DNA of 53,352 nucleotides from Pseudomonadota bacterium (GCA_025357635.1 JANXOV010000063.1:1-53352), one strand, 5' to 3'. Shown: positions 43,236-51,030, counted from the stretch's first letter. Notes: generated by a model not told the origin, from the sequence alone. Made by a program: numbers and translations.

Positions 43236-43805
43236 ATGTCGATGTCTGCATTGCCGTTGGAATCCCTCGAACGCCGCATCCGCCGTCTGGAAGACCGCGA
43301 GGAAATCCACGAACTCATCGCCCGCTACGGGCTGGTGATGGACGATCGCGACATGGCGAGCATGGAGGACCTGTTCACTGCCGACGTGGTGCTGCGCTCC
43401 ATGGACGGCGTCTTGAACGCCACGGGCCGCAGCGCCGTGGTCGATCAGTTTCGTGGCCGCTTCAAGGTGCTCGGGCCCAGCAATCATTTCTCACACGACA
43501 AGATCATCCGTTTCGACGAAGCGGATCCGGATCGCGCCACGGGCCTGGTGCTGTCGCATGCGGAGATGAACCGCAAAGGTCAGGCCATGCTCACGGCCAT
43601 CCGCTACCAGGATGCCTATCGGCGCGAGCTGGGGCGCTGGAAATTCAGCGAACGCGTACTGAAGTTTTTCTATTATGTGCCCGCGGCGCAATACCTGGAT
43701 GCGCTGGGGCCTGGCCTGGCGATGCGCAACCGCGCCTATGACTCCCCGATGCCCGCGGACTGGCCGGAGAATCTGCCCAGCTGGAAGCATTACTACGGGG
43801 TTTGA
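43236..43805 (+). CDS. SnoaL-like/NTF2-fold protein (SnoaL_4 group)
   Basis: 189 residues from ATG 43,236, favoured over ATG 43,224 because GGGAGAG is then at a normal distance. The N-terminus has the family signature (LEDREEIHELIARYGLVMDDRD, here given by its core EIHELIARYG and DDRD), followed by FTADVVLRS. SnoaL_4 members include dehydratases such as BaiE of bile acid metabolism, isomerases and ring-hydroxylating-dioxygenase beta-like proteins. A dehydratase or isomerase role on a pathway intermediate is plausible. A role as the missing beta subunit for a Rieske oxygenase is possible but the length and lack of pairing with an alpha gene speak against it. Confidence 0.8.
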   Translation: MSMSALPLESLERRIRRLEDREEIHELIARYGLVMDDRDMASMEDLFTADVVLRSMDGVLNATGRSAVVDQFRGRFKVLGPSNHFSHDKIIRFDEADPDRATGLVLSHAEMNRKGQAMLTAIRYQDAYRRELGRWKFSERVLKFFYYVPAAQYLDALGPGLAMRNRAYDSPMPADWPENLPSWKHYYGV

Positions 43806-43856
43806 TCCGGCTGCTCTACAATCACGCCTGATCCACCGCGTTGATTGGGAGTTCGA

Positions 43857-44594
43857 GTGTCGCTGATCACCATCTTGTCGCTGGCCGTTCAGGCCGGTCT
43901 GATTGTTCATGTCATCAAGACAGGGCGCAACTCCCTGTGGATATGGGCGATCGCGCTCATTCCCATCGCCGGCGCACTGGCCTACATCGTTGTGGAACTG
44001 GCGCCTGCCGTGTTTGGCGGCGAAGCGGCTCGCAAGGCGAAGAAGGGTGTGCAGCGCGCTCTTGACCCGGACCGGGACCTGCGCAAGGTCAGTGCGCAGG
44101 TCGCCATTGCCGGGGATGTGGATTCGCGAAAGCGGTTGGGCGAACAATTGTTCGAGCGACAGCAATATGATCAAGCGATCCAGGCGTACCAGGCCGGGCT
44201 GACCGGCATTTTCGAACACGATCCGACGCTGCTGCTGGGACTGGCGCGCGCGCAGTTTGCGAAGCAGGAGTTCACCGCCGCGCGCGAATCGCTGGACCGG
44301 CTCATCCAGCACAATCCGGATTTCAAATCAGCCGAAGGTCATCTCCTGTACGCGCGTGCATTGGAAGCGGAAGGCAGCCTCGACAAGGCGGCAACCGAGT
44401 ATGCCGTGCTGGAGGGCAACTTTCCCGGCGCCGAGGCGCGGCTTCGCTATGGCCTGCTGCTCAAGCGTCTGGGACGCGCGGAGGACGCGCGGCGTGTTCT
44501 GAAGGAGCTGCTGGAAAGCGCGCAGCTGGCGCCGCGCCACTACCGCAAGGCGCAGGCTGAGTGGTTGGAGCAGGCTGCGCGCGAGATCGGTTGA
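43857..44594 (+). CDS. Membrane-anchored tetratricopeptide-repeat protein
   Basis: 245 residues from GTG 43,857 with GGGAG in front. Two hydrophobic helices (about 1-18 and 25-50) form a phospholipase D-nuclease-like N-terminal membrane hairpin, then about 190 residues of TPR-like helical repeats (RLGEQLFERQQYDQAIQAYQ, LGLARAQFAKQEF, ARALEAEGSLDKAATEYAVL). The repeats face the cytoplasm or periplasm and probably hold a protein partner. It looks like a housekeeping gene left inside the cluster; the downstream gene is convergent (1 base between stops). Confidence 0.85.
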   Translation: MSLITILSLAVQAGLIVHVIKTGRNSLWIWAIALIPIAGALAYIVVELAPAVFGGEAARKAKKGVQRALDPDRDLRKVSAQVAIAGDVDSRKRLGEQLFERQQYDQAIQAYQAGLTGIFEHDPTLLLGLARAQFAKQEFTAARESLDRLIQHNPDFKSAEGHLLYARALEAEGSLDKAATEYAVLEGNFPGAEARLRYGLLLKRLGRAEDARRVLKELLESAQLAPRHYRKAQAEWLEQAAREIG

Positions 44595-44595
44595 C

Positions 44596-45171
44596 CTACG
44601 CCGCGTCAGCGGCACTACCGGCAAACGGACAGTAGTTCTCCTTCTCCACCAGATTCAGCACGAACGACAACTTGGCCATGCCGGAAATCACCGCCATCGC
44701 AGTGCCCAGTTCCAGAATGTCGGCGTCCGAGAATTGCGCGCGCAGCCGCTTGTACAGCGCCGGGGTCAATCGGCCTTCAACGTTCGTCAGTGCCACTTCG
44801 GAGGCGTAGGCGAGCACTGCTTTTTCGCTTTCAGTGAACGGCCCTGTTTCGAAACTGTCCATGGCATCGATCTGCGCCTGGCTCAAACCCGCCGCCAGCG
44901 CGCCGGGAACGTTCTGCTTGTTGCAGGTGCGGCAGCCGTGTTCGAGCGACAGTTTCAGACGCGCCAGCTGCTTGTAGCGGTTGTCGACCTTGCCGCCGAA
45001 GAACACGGGCCCGTAGAACTTGTTCATGACGAAGTCGAGCATCTCGGGATTGTTGGCAAACACCTCCACGAAGGTCGGTTCTTCCGTGAGTTGATTCATC
45101 GTGTCCCAGGCGAGGTGGAACTGTTCAGGGAGCCGGTTGCGTGGAATGCGCGAAAGCAGCGTGTCAGCCAT
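44596..45171 (-). CDS. Carboxymuconolactone decarboxylase/AhpD-family protein
   Basis: 191 residues. CMD/AhpD fold with a CxxC pair, CRTCN (Cys80, Cys83), preceded by LARLKLSLEHG, and a second helical repeat. CxxC members are usually disulfide reductases or peroxidase partners as in AhpD rather than true decarboxylases. It could protect against peroxides formed by uncoupled oxygenases, or process a pathway lactone. Last gene of the leftward operon from operator copy E; the SDR gene ends 17 bases before its start. Confidence 0.85.
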   Translation of the reverse strand: MADTLLSRIPRNRLPEQFHLAWDTMNQLTEEPTFVEVFANNPEMLDFVMNKFYGPVFFGGKVDNRYKQLARLKLSLEHGCRTCNKQNVPGALAAGLSQAQIDAMDSFETGPFTESEKAVLAYASEVALTNVEGRLTPALYKRLRAQFSDADILELGTAMAVISGMAKLSFVLNLVEKENYCPFAGSAADAA

Positions 45172-45188
45172 GTGAATCCCCTTGAGCG

Positions 45189-46106
45189 TTAACGGTCGAG
45201 TTTGAAGTAATCAGGCTTCAATCCGGGCCAGACATCGCCCCATTGGTTGTTGCCGCCGTCCACCGTCAGTATGTCGCCGGTGATGAATTTGCCTGTGTCA
45301 GCCGATAAATACACCACGGCCTGCGCAATGTCGTACACATCGCCCAATGCCTTCATCGGATTGGAGAAGCGGAACTCCTCGGCGGCACCCGGCGGATAGA
45401 CGTTCAAGCCGTCGGTGGCGATCGAGCCGGGCGAGACGCAGTTGACGCGGATCTTGAGCGGCGCCCATTCAGTGGATAGCGTTTTGCTCAATGCGATGAC
45501 ACCGGCCCGGGCGGCGCAGGTGTGCGCGACCTGCGGCATGCCGCGCGTCACGTTGGCGACGATGCTGACGATGCTGCCGCCGACACCACGCTGCTGCCAT
45601 TGTCGGGCAGCCGCTTGCATCATGTACCAGCTGCCGTTCAGATTGGTGTCGATGACGGCCAGCCAGCCCTTCTGCGAAAAATCGACGGCGGCCTGTGGGA
45701 ACTGGCCACCGCCGTTGTTGACCAGCACGTCGAGTCTGCCGAAGCGCTCCCAGGTCTCGCGCACCAGATCCTCGACCATCTGCGGATCGCGGATGGTCAT
45801 TGCGCGCAGTGCGATGCTTTTCCCCAGATGTTTTTTGATGCCTGCGGCCGTGGCCTCGAGCATTTCCTGGCGCCGGCCGCAGATCATCACGTCGGCCCCG
45901 AGCCGCGCGAACAGATAGGCCATGCCGCGACCCATGCCACTTCCGCCGCCGGACACGAGAAACGTTTTACCGGCAAGCAGGTCGTCTCGATAGACGGTGG
46001 GGTGGGTGGCCAGCTGCTCATCCGTGAAACCCCAGCGCTTGTGTTGGCGCACATCCCGATTTTTGGCGCGGGCTGCCACCTCGATTCTTTTCTCCGTCGT
46101 GCTCAC
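45189..46106 (-). CDS. SDR related to peroxisomal trans-2-enoyl-CoA reductase, without the usual Tyr
   Basis: 305 residues. Cofactor loop SGGGSGMG after a about 45-residue extension, NNGGG, and IRVNCVSPGSIATDG with VDGG. Where classical SDRs have Tyr-xxx-Lys this one has AHTCAARAGV (the Lys position is Arg), like the AHxGAARAG segment of enoyl-CoA reductases (PECR type) and some citronellol-pathway (Atu) proteins. So it probably acts on a CoA thioester, reducing or oxidising at the alpha-beta position. Sits after the thiolase (25 bases), fitting a side-chain beta-oxidation-like step. Confidence 0.85.
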   Translation of the reverse strand: MSTTEKRIEVAARAKNRDVRQHKRWGFTDEQLATHPTVYRDDLLAGKTFLVSGGGSGMGRGMAYLFARLGADVMICGRRQEMLEATAAGIKKHLGKSIALRAMTIRDPQMVEDLVRETWERFGRLDVLVNNGGGQFPQAAVDFSQKGWLAVIDTNLNGSWYMMQAAARQWQQRGVGGSIVSIVANVTRGMPQVAHTCAARAGVIALSKTLSTEWAPLKIRVNCVSPGSIATDGLNVYPPGAAEEFRFSNPMKALGDVYDIAQAVVYLSADTGKFITGDILTVDGGNNQWGDVWPGLKPDYFKLDR

Positions 46107-46131
46107 CTGGACATCCCTTTGTTGTTATTGG

Positions 46132-47334
46132 TCACAGCGCCGCAAGTCCAAAAACCGAAACGCTGGCGATGTTGCGGTTCGGGATGCCGCCCAAATTGTG
46201 TGTCAAGCCAAGCGAGGGCGATGCGAGTTGCCGATCGCCTGCGCGTCCGAGCAGTTGCAGATAGATTTCGTAAGCCATGCGCAAACCGGTGGCGCCGATC
46301 GGATGACCGAAACATTTCAGGCCGCCGTCGATCTGAGCGGGAATGGCGCCGCCGCGGTCGTAGCGTCCGTCGAGAATATCACCCGGTGCGTGGCCGCGAT
46401 CCGACAGCAGCAGGTCTTCCATGAGCACGAGCTCGGTGATCGAGAAGCAGTCGTGCACTTCGATCAGGTCCAGTTCCTTGCGTGGATCCTGGATGCCGGC
46501 TTCCTTGTAAGCGCGTGCCGCGGCGATCGGCGTGGTGAGCGTGTGGCTGCCGTCCCAGGAGTCGTGGCCCATTTCCACGCCGTTACTGGGCACCAGCTGC
46601 AGCGCCTTGACGCAGACCGCATCGCGCCGTCCCAGCGCGCGCGCGATCTGCGGCGTGGTGACGATGGCGCAGGCGGCGCCATCGCTGACGCCGCAGCAAT
46701 CGAACACGCCCAGCGGCGAGGCGATCATCGGCGCGTTCAAGATCTGCTCGATGCTGACGCGGTTTCGCAAATGCGCCTTGGGATTCAGCGCACCGTTTTC
46801 GTGGCTTTTCCAGGAGACATGCGCCATGGCCTTCTTGAGCTCGGCCATTGGCATCCGGTATTTGGCGCAGTAGGCGCTGGCCAGCTGTGCGAACGCCCCG
46901 GGCGCGGTGCTGCTGGGCAGATACAAGTCCTCGAAGGTGCCTTTGGTGCGCTCGGGCAGCCCGGAGTAACCGGTGTCCTTGAGTTTTTCCACACCCATGG
47001 CGAGCGCGATGTCGCAGGCGCCGGCCGCCACCGCGTACACGGCGCCGCGCAGCGCCTCGGTGCCGGTGGCGCAGAGATTCTCCACGCGCGTCACAGGCAC
47101 GTTGGGCAGGCGCAGCGCCATGCTCAGCGGCAGCGCCGACTTGCCGACATTCTGTTCGTCGAAGAACACGCCCAGCCAGGCCGCCTCGATGCGGTCGCGT
47201 TCGATGCCCGCATCCTGCAAGGCCTCGTTGAAAGCCTCGACCATCAGGTCGTCGGGGCCGCTGTCCCAGCGCTCGCCGAAGCGCGAGCAGCCCATGCCGA
47301 TGATCGCCACCTTGTCTTTGATGCCGCTTGCCAT
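46132..47334 (-). CDS. SCP2-type thiolase (acetyl-CoA acetyltransferase-like)
   Basis: 400 residues. Nucleophile Cys88 in ENLCATGTEAL, His in VHDCFSI, and the C-terminal CFGHPIGATG. This is the sterol-carrier-protein-x-type thiolase without the lipid-binding domain. These enzymes cleave 3-oxoacyl-CoA thiolytically, or act as retro-aldolases on steroid side chains when joined with a DUF35 protein. The preceding gene carries a DUF35-like domain, supporting such a complex. The gap between the two is 4 bases. Confidence 0.92.
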   Translation of the reverse strand: MASGIKDKVAIIGMGCSRFGERWDSGPDDLMVEAFNEALQDAGIERDRIEAAWLGVFFDEQNVGKSALPLSMALRLPNVPVTRVENLCATGTEALRGAVYAVAAGACDIALAMGVEKLKDTGYSGLPERTKGTFEDLYLPSSTAPGAFAQLASAYCAKYRMPMAELKKAMAHVSWKSHENGALNPKAHLRNRVSIEQILNAPMIASPLGVFDCCGVSDGAACAIVTTPQIARALGRRDAVCVKALQLVPSNGVEMGHDSWDGSHTLTTPIAAARAYKEAGIQDPRKELDLIEVHDCFSITELVLMEDLLLSDRGHAPGDILDGRYDRGGAIPAQIDGGLKCFGHPIGATGLRMAYEIYLQLLGRAGDRQLASPSLGLTHNLGGIPNRNIASVSVFGLAAL

Positions 47335-47338
47335 GGTG

Positions 47339-48760
47339 TTACAGCGCCGGGGTGGCTTTCCAGAAGTAACGCTTGAAGTTGCGCAACTTGTCGATGTCCT
47401 TGATGCGAAACTGAAAGCTTACCGGCATTTCCACCTGCAGTTCGCCAGGTTCCAGATCGCAGAACTCCATGAACAGATTGCCGCCTTCGGCGAAGGTGAC
47501 GTTGCCGTAGATGAAGGGCGGGCGCGGCGAATAGGCCTGCCAGTCCTCGGTGAAGGTCTTCACCCGGCCGCCCTGATCGGCGAGCCGGTGCGGCACCTGC
47601 GTGTCGGTTTGCCGGCATTGCGGATTCACGCACACGCGCGAGCGCGGAAACTGCACGCTGTGGCAGCGCTCACAGCGGCCGCCGATGAAAGCGGTGAGCG
47701 CATCGCGGCGGCGGTAGGCGACGGTTTGCGCGGAGCGGTGATCGCGTTCGGCACGCATGCCGAAGTCCATGTCGATCAGTTGATTGTTCGACAGGTAGCG
47801 TACGTAGCTTTTTTCCGGCACGCCGTTGTCGATGGCCCGTGCGATGGCCGGCTCATGCTGCGCCCGCCGGTTCACCCGCAGCACCAGTACATCCACGCCC
47901 TGGCCGAAGCCGATCACCACCAGCGTGGCGCCGGCCGGCGCGCTCTCCAGCGTCAACGCCAGCGTAAACAGAGCGTGTGCGCTGCCCAGGTTGCCGACAC
48001 GCGCCGCAGTATCCGCAACCACCGACTCGGCGGCAAACCCGCAGGTCTGCGCGATGCGTCTGGCGATGGCGGGCGATCCCGGGCAAATGAAATGCGTGAC
48101 GGCGGCCGCGCCGACCTGCGCGCCGTCGAGCGCCTGGCGGATGGTCGCGGGCACGAGTTTGAAATACCCCTCATCGCGCACCCAGCGTTCTTCGAACGCG
48201 TAGTCGAAGCCGGCGTCCGCGTCGCGATGGTGGTCGACGAAATCGCGCGCCAGGCTTGCAGCGCCCAGCATCGACACCGCGGCGCTGTCGCCACTGAGAA
48301 CAAACGCGGCGGCACCATGGCCCAGTGCCATTTCCTGCGGACTGCCGGGTTTGGCCTGACGCTTCTCGGCGGCGACCAGCAGCGTCGGCGTGCTGTTTTG
48401 GAACGCCTGGATCAACGCGCCGGTCGCGCAGCGCAACGATCCGGTGACATCGGCAACGGCCACCGCGCCATCCAGCGCCAGCGCGGCGGCGAGCAATCCG
48501 GCGTTGCTGCGATCGGCAAAGGGCAGGGTGGTGGAGGCAAATTCGATGCGCGCCACCGCGGTCAACGGGGATTGCAGCAGACAGCGGCGCGCTGCCGCGA
48601 CGCCCATCGTGAGCGCGTCCTCATCCCAGTTGCAGACCGCGCGCGCGCCCTGCGCGGGCTTGTTGCCGGGTGGGTTCATCCAGCCCGTCGCTGCGGCGAT
48701 GGTCGAGCGCTCGAGCCGCAGCCGCGGCAGATAGGCACCGCAGGCGTAGATGCCGCTCAT
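47339..48760 (-). CDS. Ketosynthase III/HMG-CoA synthase-like protein fused to a DUF35 zinc-ribbon OB-fold
   Basis: 473 residues. The first about 340 have the thiolase-fold pattern of HMG-CoA synthase and KAS III (nucleophile Cys111 in GSLRCATGA; HGAAAFVLSGD; NLGSAHALF). The last about 120 form a zinc ribbon, CERCHSVQFPRSRVC with CRQTD after it, and an OB fold (VKTFTEDWQAYSPRPPFIYG), as in DUF35 proteins that partner SCP2-type thiolases. Fusion on the synthase instead of a separate DUF35 gene is seen in some lineages. Possible roles: condensation or its reverse with an acyl-CoA, together with the following thiolase. Its start overlaps the upstream Rieske gene by 4 bases. Confidence 0.88.
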   Translation of the reverse strand: MSGIYACGAYLPRLRLERSTIAAATGWMNPPGNKPAQGARAVCNWDEDALTMGVAAARRCLLQSPLTAVARIEFASTTLPFADRSNAGLLAAALALDGAVAVADVTGSLRCATGALIQAFQNSTPTLLVAAEKRQAKPGSPQEMALGHGAAAFVLSGDSAAVSMLGAASLARDFVDHHRDADAGFDYAFEERWVRDEGYFKLVPATIRQALDGAQVGAAAVTHFICPGSPAIARRIAQTCGFAAESVVADTAARVGNLGSAHALFTLALTLESAPAGATLVVIGFGQGVDVLVLRVNRRAQHEPAIARAIDNGVPEKSYVRYLSNNQLIDMDFGMRAERDHRSAQTVAYRRRDALTAFIGGRCERCHSVQFPRSRVCVNPQCRQTDTQVPHRLADQGGRVKTFTEDWQAYSPRPPFIYGNVTFAEGGNLFMEFCDLEPGELQVEMPVSFQFRIKDIDKLRNFKRYFWKATPAL

Positions 48761-49968
48761 CGTTCCACGAAATCTGCCAGCGTCGGCACCACGCGCAGCG
48801 GCACCGGCACATGCTCGACGCCGATGCGACGGTCCAGTTCCTCATGCCAGTGATAGATGCGCCGTTCCTGGTAGTTGAGCATCACCCCTTTGAAGCCGGG
48901 CGATTGCACCGAACGCTGGATTACTTCCGCGAACTGCGTGTCTTCGAACAGGATACGCTCGAAATTGTCGATGCGCTGTTTCCACAGCGCCGGCGGCTCG
49001 CCGCCGCCCCAGTCCGGTGCGAACCAATGCACCTCGATGTCCATTTCGTTGTCGCCGTCCGGCCAGAACAAAATGAACGGGATGCCGCTGTCGGCGATGG
49101 GCGTGACCAGGTTGGGGAAGAAGTTGAATGAAGGATTGTTCTTCGACACGATCTCAGTGACGGTGTCGATGGTTCGCATGCCGCGCGTGCCCGGGTCGAC
49201 CCAGTCGGGGCGCCGATTCGGCGTCACCATCAGCGAATGGCCGTGCGGCCACAGCGTGATGGTCGTGCCGCGATGATCCAGGAAGCGGTCCACCGTGTTG
49301 GTGTGGATGCTCTTGAGGTGGTACACCTCCAAGAACGCATCCAGCAGCACCTTCACGTTGCATTTCACGTGATAGCTGGCCTTGTGAATGAATCGCTGCT
49401 CCAGAGGCTTGATCTGCTCGAATTGCGCCGGGATGCCGCCGAGCGACTCGAGCAGCGGCGTGGCATTCGGGTCTTCGTTGATGAACACCCAGTTGCCGAG
49501 CATCTCGCAGCGCACGTCGACCAGCGAAAAACATTTCAGGTCCAGGTCGACGAAGTCACGCCGGTCGCGCAGGTTGATGAGCTTGCCGTCGAGCGTGTAC
49601 GACCAGCCGTGATACGAACACACGAAGCCTTCGATCTTGCCGTTCTCGTCCTTGACCAGCGGTCCGCCGCGGTGGCGGCAGGTGTTGTAGAAGGCGCGGA
49701 TGAGGCCGTCCTTGCCGCGCACGATGAGAATCGGCGAGCCGGTCTTGCGGAACATGAGGTAGCTGCCGGCGGCGGGTATTTCATCGCCATGGCAGGCATA
49801 CAACCAGGCACGCCTCCACATGCGTTCCTTTTCGAGCGCCAGAAACACAGGATCCACGTAGCGTCCGCCCGGAACCGGCGGAAACTGAGGAAATCCAGGC
49901 GGCGGTGCCGTACGATTCGCCTCGTACTCCATGCCGGCCTTGATGCGCCGAACCATGCTTTCGTCCAT
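48757..49968 (-). CDS. Rieske non-heme iron oxygenase, alpha subunit, second copy
   Basis: 403 residues from ATG 49,968; the frame remains open far upstream over the divergent GST gene, but the Rieske family N-terminus begins here. Rieske site: CRHRGG (Cys97/His99) and CSYHGW (Cys117/His120). Iron site: DAFLEVYHLKSIH (Asp210, His217, His222). It is not a close relative of the first copy at 24.3 kb. No beta subunit or electron-transfer genes are nearby. First gene of a five-gene leftward operon (this, DUF35-synthase, thiolase, SDR, CMD). TATAAT stands only 8 bases before the ATG, so the mRNA may be almost leaderless. Confidence 0.93.
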   Translation of the reverse strand: MDESMVRRIKAGMEYEANRTAPPPGFPQFPPVPGGRYVDPVFLALEKERMWRRAWLYACHGDEIPAAGSYLMFRKTGSPILIVRGKDGLIRAFYNTCRHRGGPLVKDENGKIEGFVCSYHGWSYTLDGKLINLRDRRDFVDLDLKCFSLVDVRCEMLGNWVFINEDPNATPLLESLGGIPAQFEQIKPLEQRFIHKASYHVKCNVKVLLDAFLEVYHLKSIHTNTVDRFLDHRGTTITLWPHGHSLMVTPNRRPDWVDPGTRGMRTIDTVTEIVSKNNPSFNFFPNLVTPIADSGIPFILFWPDGDNEMDIEVHWFAPDWGGGEPPALWKQRIDNFERILFEDTQFAEVIQRSVQSPGFKGVMLNYQERRIYHWHEELDRRIGVEHVPVPLRVVPTLADFVER

Positions 49969-49975
49969 GGCTGGA

Positions 49976-49981
49976 ATTATA
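49976..49981 (-). promoter_or_regulatory. Consensus -10 box TATAAT of the second Rieske operon
   Basis: TATAAT reads on the minus strand at 49,981-49,976. A 17-base spacing puts TTTCTT over 49,999-50,004, weak as a -35 box but overlapping operator copy E. The start point near 49,969 would coincide with the ATG, and no Shine-Dalgarno is seen, suggesting leaderless translation. Confidence 0.45.
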
Positions 49982-50001
49982 GGTTCAGCCCCCGACAAAA
50001 G

Positions 50002-50019
50002 AAACAGTCGTGACTGTTT
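50002..50019. promoter_or_regulatory. Operator copy E of the shared palindrome (perfect)
   Basis: AAACAGTC-GT-GACTGTTT: perfect 8-base arms with a 2-base centre, extended by AAAAG and TTTTT flanks. It lies in the 147-base divergent region between the second Rieske oxygenase and the GST-like gene, overlapping the -35 area of the former. It defines the consensus used for the other four copies. Confidence 0.75.
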
Positions 50020-50115
50020 TTTTCGCGGCCGCCGCGGTACAGTTCCACCCGGGGTCCCTGCGGTGCGCAATTCTGTGGCGTGGCGTTGGCCTCGCATTGC
50101 ACATAAGAGGCGAAT

Positions 50116-51030
50116 ATGACCGGCATCATCCTGCATTCTTACGACGCCTCGCCCTTCACGCAGAAGGCGCTGCGCATGCTCGGGCTGAAGCGCCTGGCAT
50201 GGCGGGCAGTGACCACGCCGATGATGCCGCCAAAGCCTGAACTGATGGCGCTGACCGGCGGCTACCGCGGCACTCCGGTGATGCAGATCGGCGCCGACCT
50301 GTACATCGACACCCAATTGATCGCGCGCGAACTGGAAGCCCGCTTCCCATCGCCCACCCTGTTTCCGGGCGACGATCCGGGCCTGTCCTACGCGCTGGTC
50401 AAGTGGGCGGACGCATTTTTCCGCACCGGCCTGAGGCTGACCATCGGCATGACCGCTTCGGCCTGGCCGGAGGAATTCCGCAACGACCGTCGCGGCGTGT
50501 TCCCCGACATCGACTTCCAGGCCGCCTCGCAAGATCTGCCGCATCATTTGTCGCAGCTGCGCGCGCACGCCGGATTTCTCGACATGCAGCTGGCGGACGG
50601 CCGTCGCTTTCTGAGCGGGGACGCGCCCGGGCTCGTCGACATTCAAGCCTTCAGCGTGCCGTGGTTCGCCCGGCCCTATATGCCCGTCGTCAATGATCTG
50701 TGGGCGGCATTCACGAGGATGCAGGCGTGGGAGCAGCGGGTTGCCGACCTCGGCGAGGGCACGCGCACTCCCATCAACGCCGAGGATGCCTTCGCGGAGG
50801 CGCGCGCGGCGCGGCGCGATACGGCGGTCAACGTCGATCCTGCGGATGCTCAGAAACTCCAGGCCGGCATGCAGGTCGAGGTGCAGCCCGATGACTCGGT
50901 GCGCGGCGCCGTGCGCGGCTCGGTCGTCATCGCCACCGTGAATGAAATCGCGGTGCGCCGTCATCACGAATGGTGCGGTGAGGTGGTGGTGCATTTCCCG
51001 CGGCTGGGCTACCGCGTCACCCCGGTTTGA
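50116..51030 (+). CDS. Glutathione S-transferase family protein with C-terminal extension
   Basis: 304 residues. Thioredoxin-like N-terminal domain (about 1-80: LHSYDASPFTQKALRMLGLK, YRGTPVMQIG, YIDTQLIARELE) with SPFTQK in the place of the active-site Ser/Cys motif, then a helical GST C-domain to about 225. About 80 further residues (VDPADAQKLQAGMQVEVQP, HHEWCGEVVVHFPRLGY) are beta-rich and not part of a usual GST. May conjugate, reduce or isomerise an oxidised intermediate with glutathione, or detoxify products. It is divergent from the second Rieske oxygenase across operator copy E. A housekeeping role is not excluded. Confidence 0.82.
   Translation: MTGIILHSYDASPFTQKALRMLGLKRLAWRAVTTPMMPPKPELMALTGGYRGTPVMQIGADLYIDTQLIARELEARFPSPTLFPGDDPGLSYALVKWADAFFRTGLRLTIGMTASAWPEEFRNDRRGVFPDIDFQAASQDLPHHLSQLRAHAGFLDMQLADGRRFLSGDAPGLVDIQAFSVPWFARPYMPVVNDLWAAFTRMQAWEQRVADLGEGTRTPINAEDAFAEARAARRDTAVNVDPADAQKLQAGMQVEVQPDDSVRGAVRGSVVIATVNEIAVRRHHEWCGEVVVHFPRLGYRVTPV

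Noticed and set aside
43102-43338. Small plus-strand gene (78 codons) before the SnoaL gene
   Set aside because: No Shine-Dalgarno, no known domain, and most of it overlaps the start of the SnoaL gene in another frame.
43236-43805. SnoaL-like protein as the beta subunit of a Rieske dioxygenase
   Set aside because: It is not adjacent to an alpha gene, both alpha subunits look like alpha-only types, and the sequence has the SnoaL_4 N-terminal pattern.
46973-48853. 626-codon plus-strand open frame opposite the thiolase and DUF35-synthase genes
   Set aside because: It is a mirror frame of GC-rich coding DNA; the minus strand encodes two recognised enzymes.
25707-50019. The palindrome as a KstR-type or PsrA-type operator
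   Set aside because: The half-sites I know for those regulators (AAC/GTT-centred) differ from ACAGTC/GACTGT, so I leave the regulator family open.
49969-50994. Upstream in-frame extension of the second Rieske gene to 745 residues
   Set aside because: The extension runs antisense through the GST-like gene and across operator copy E, and the family N-terminus starts at 49,968.
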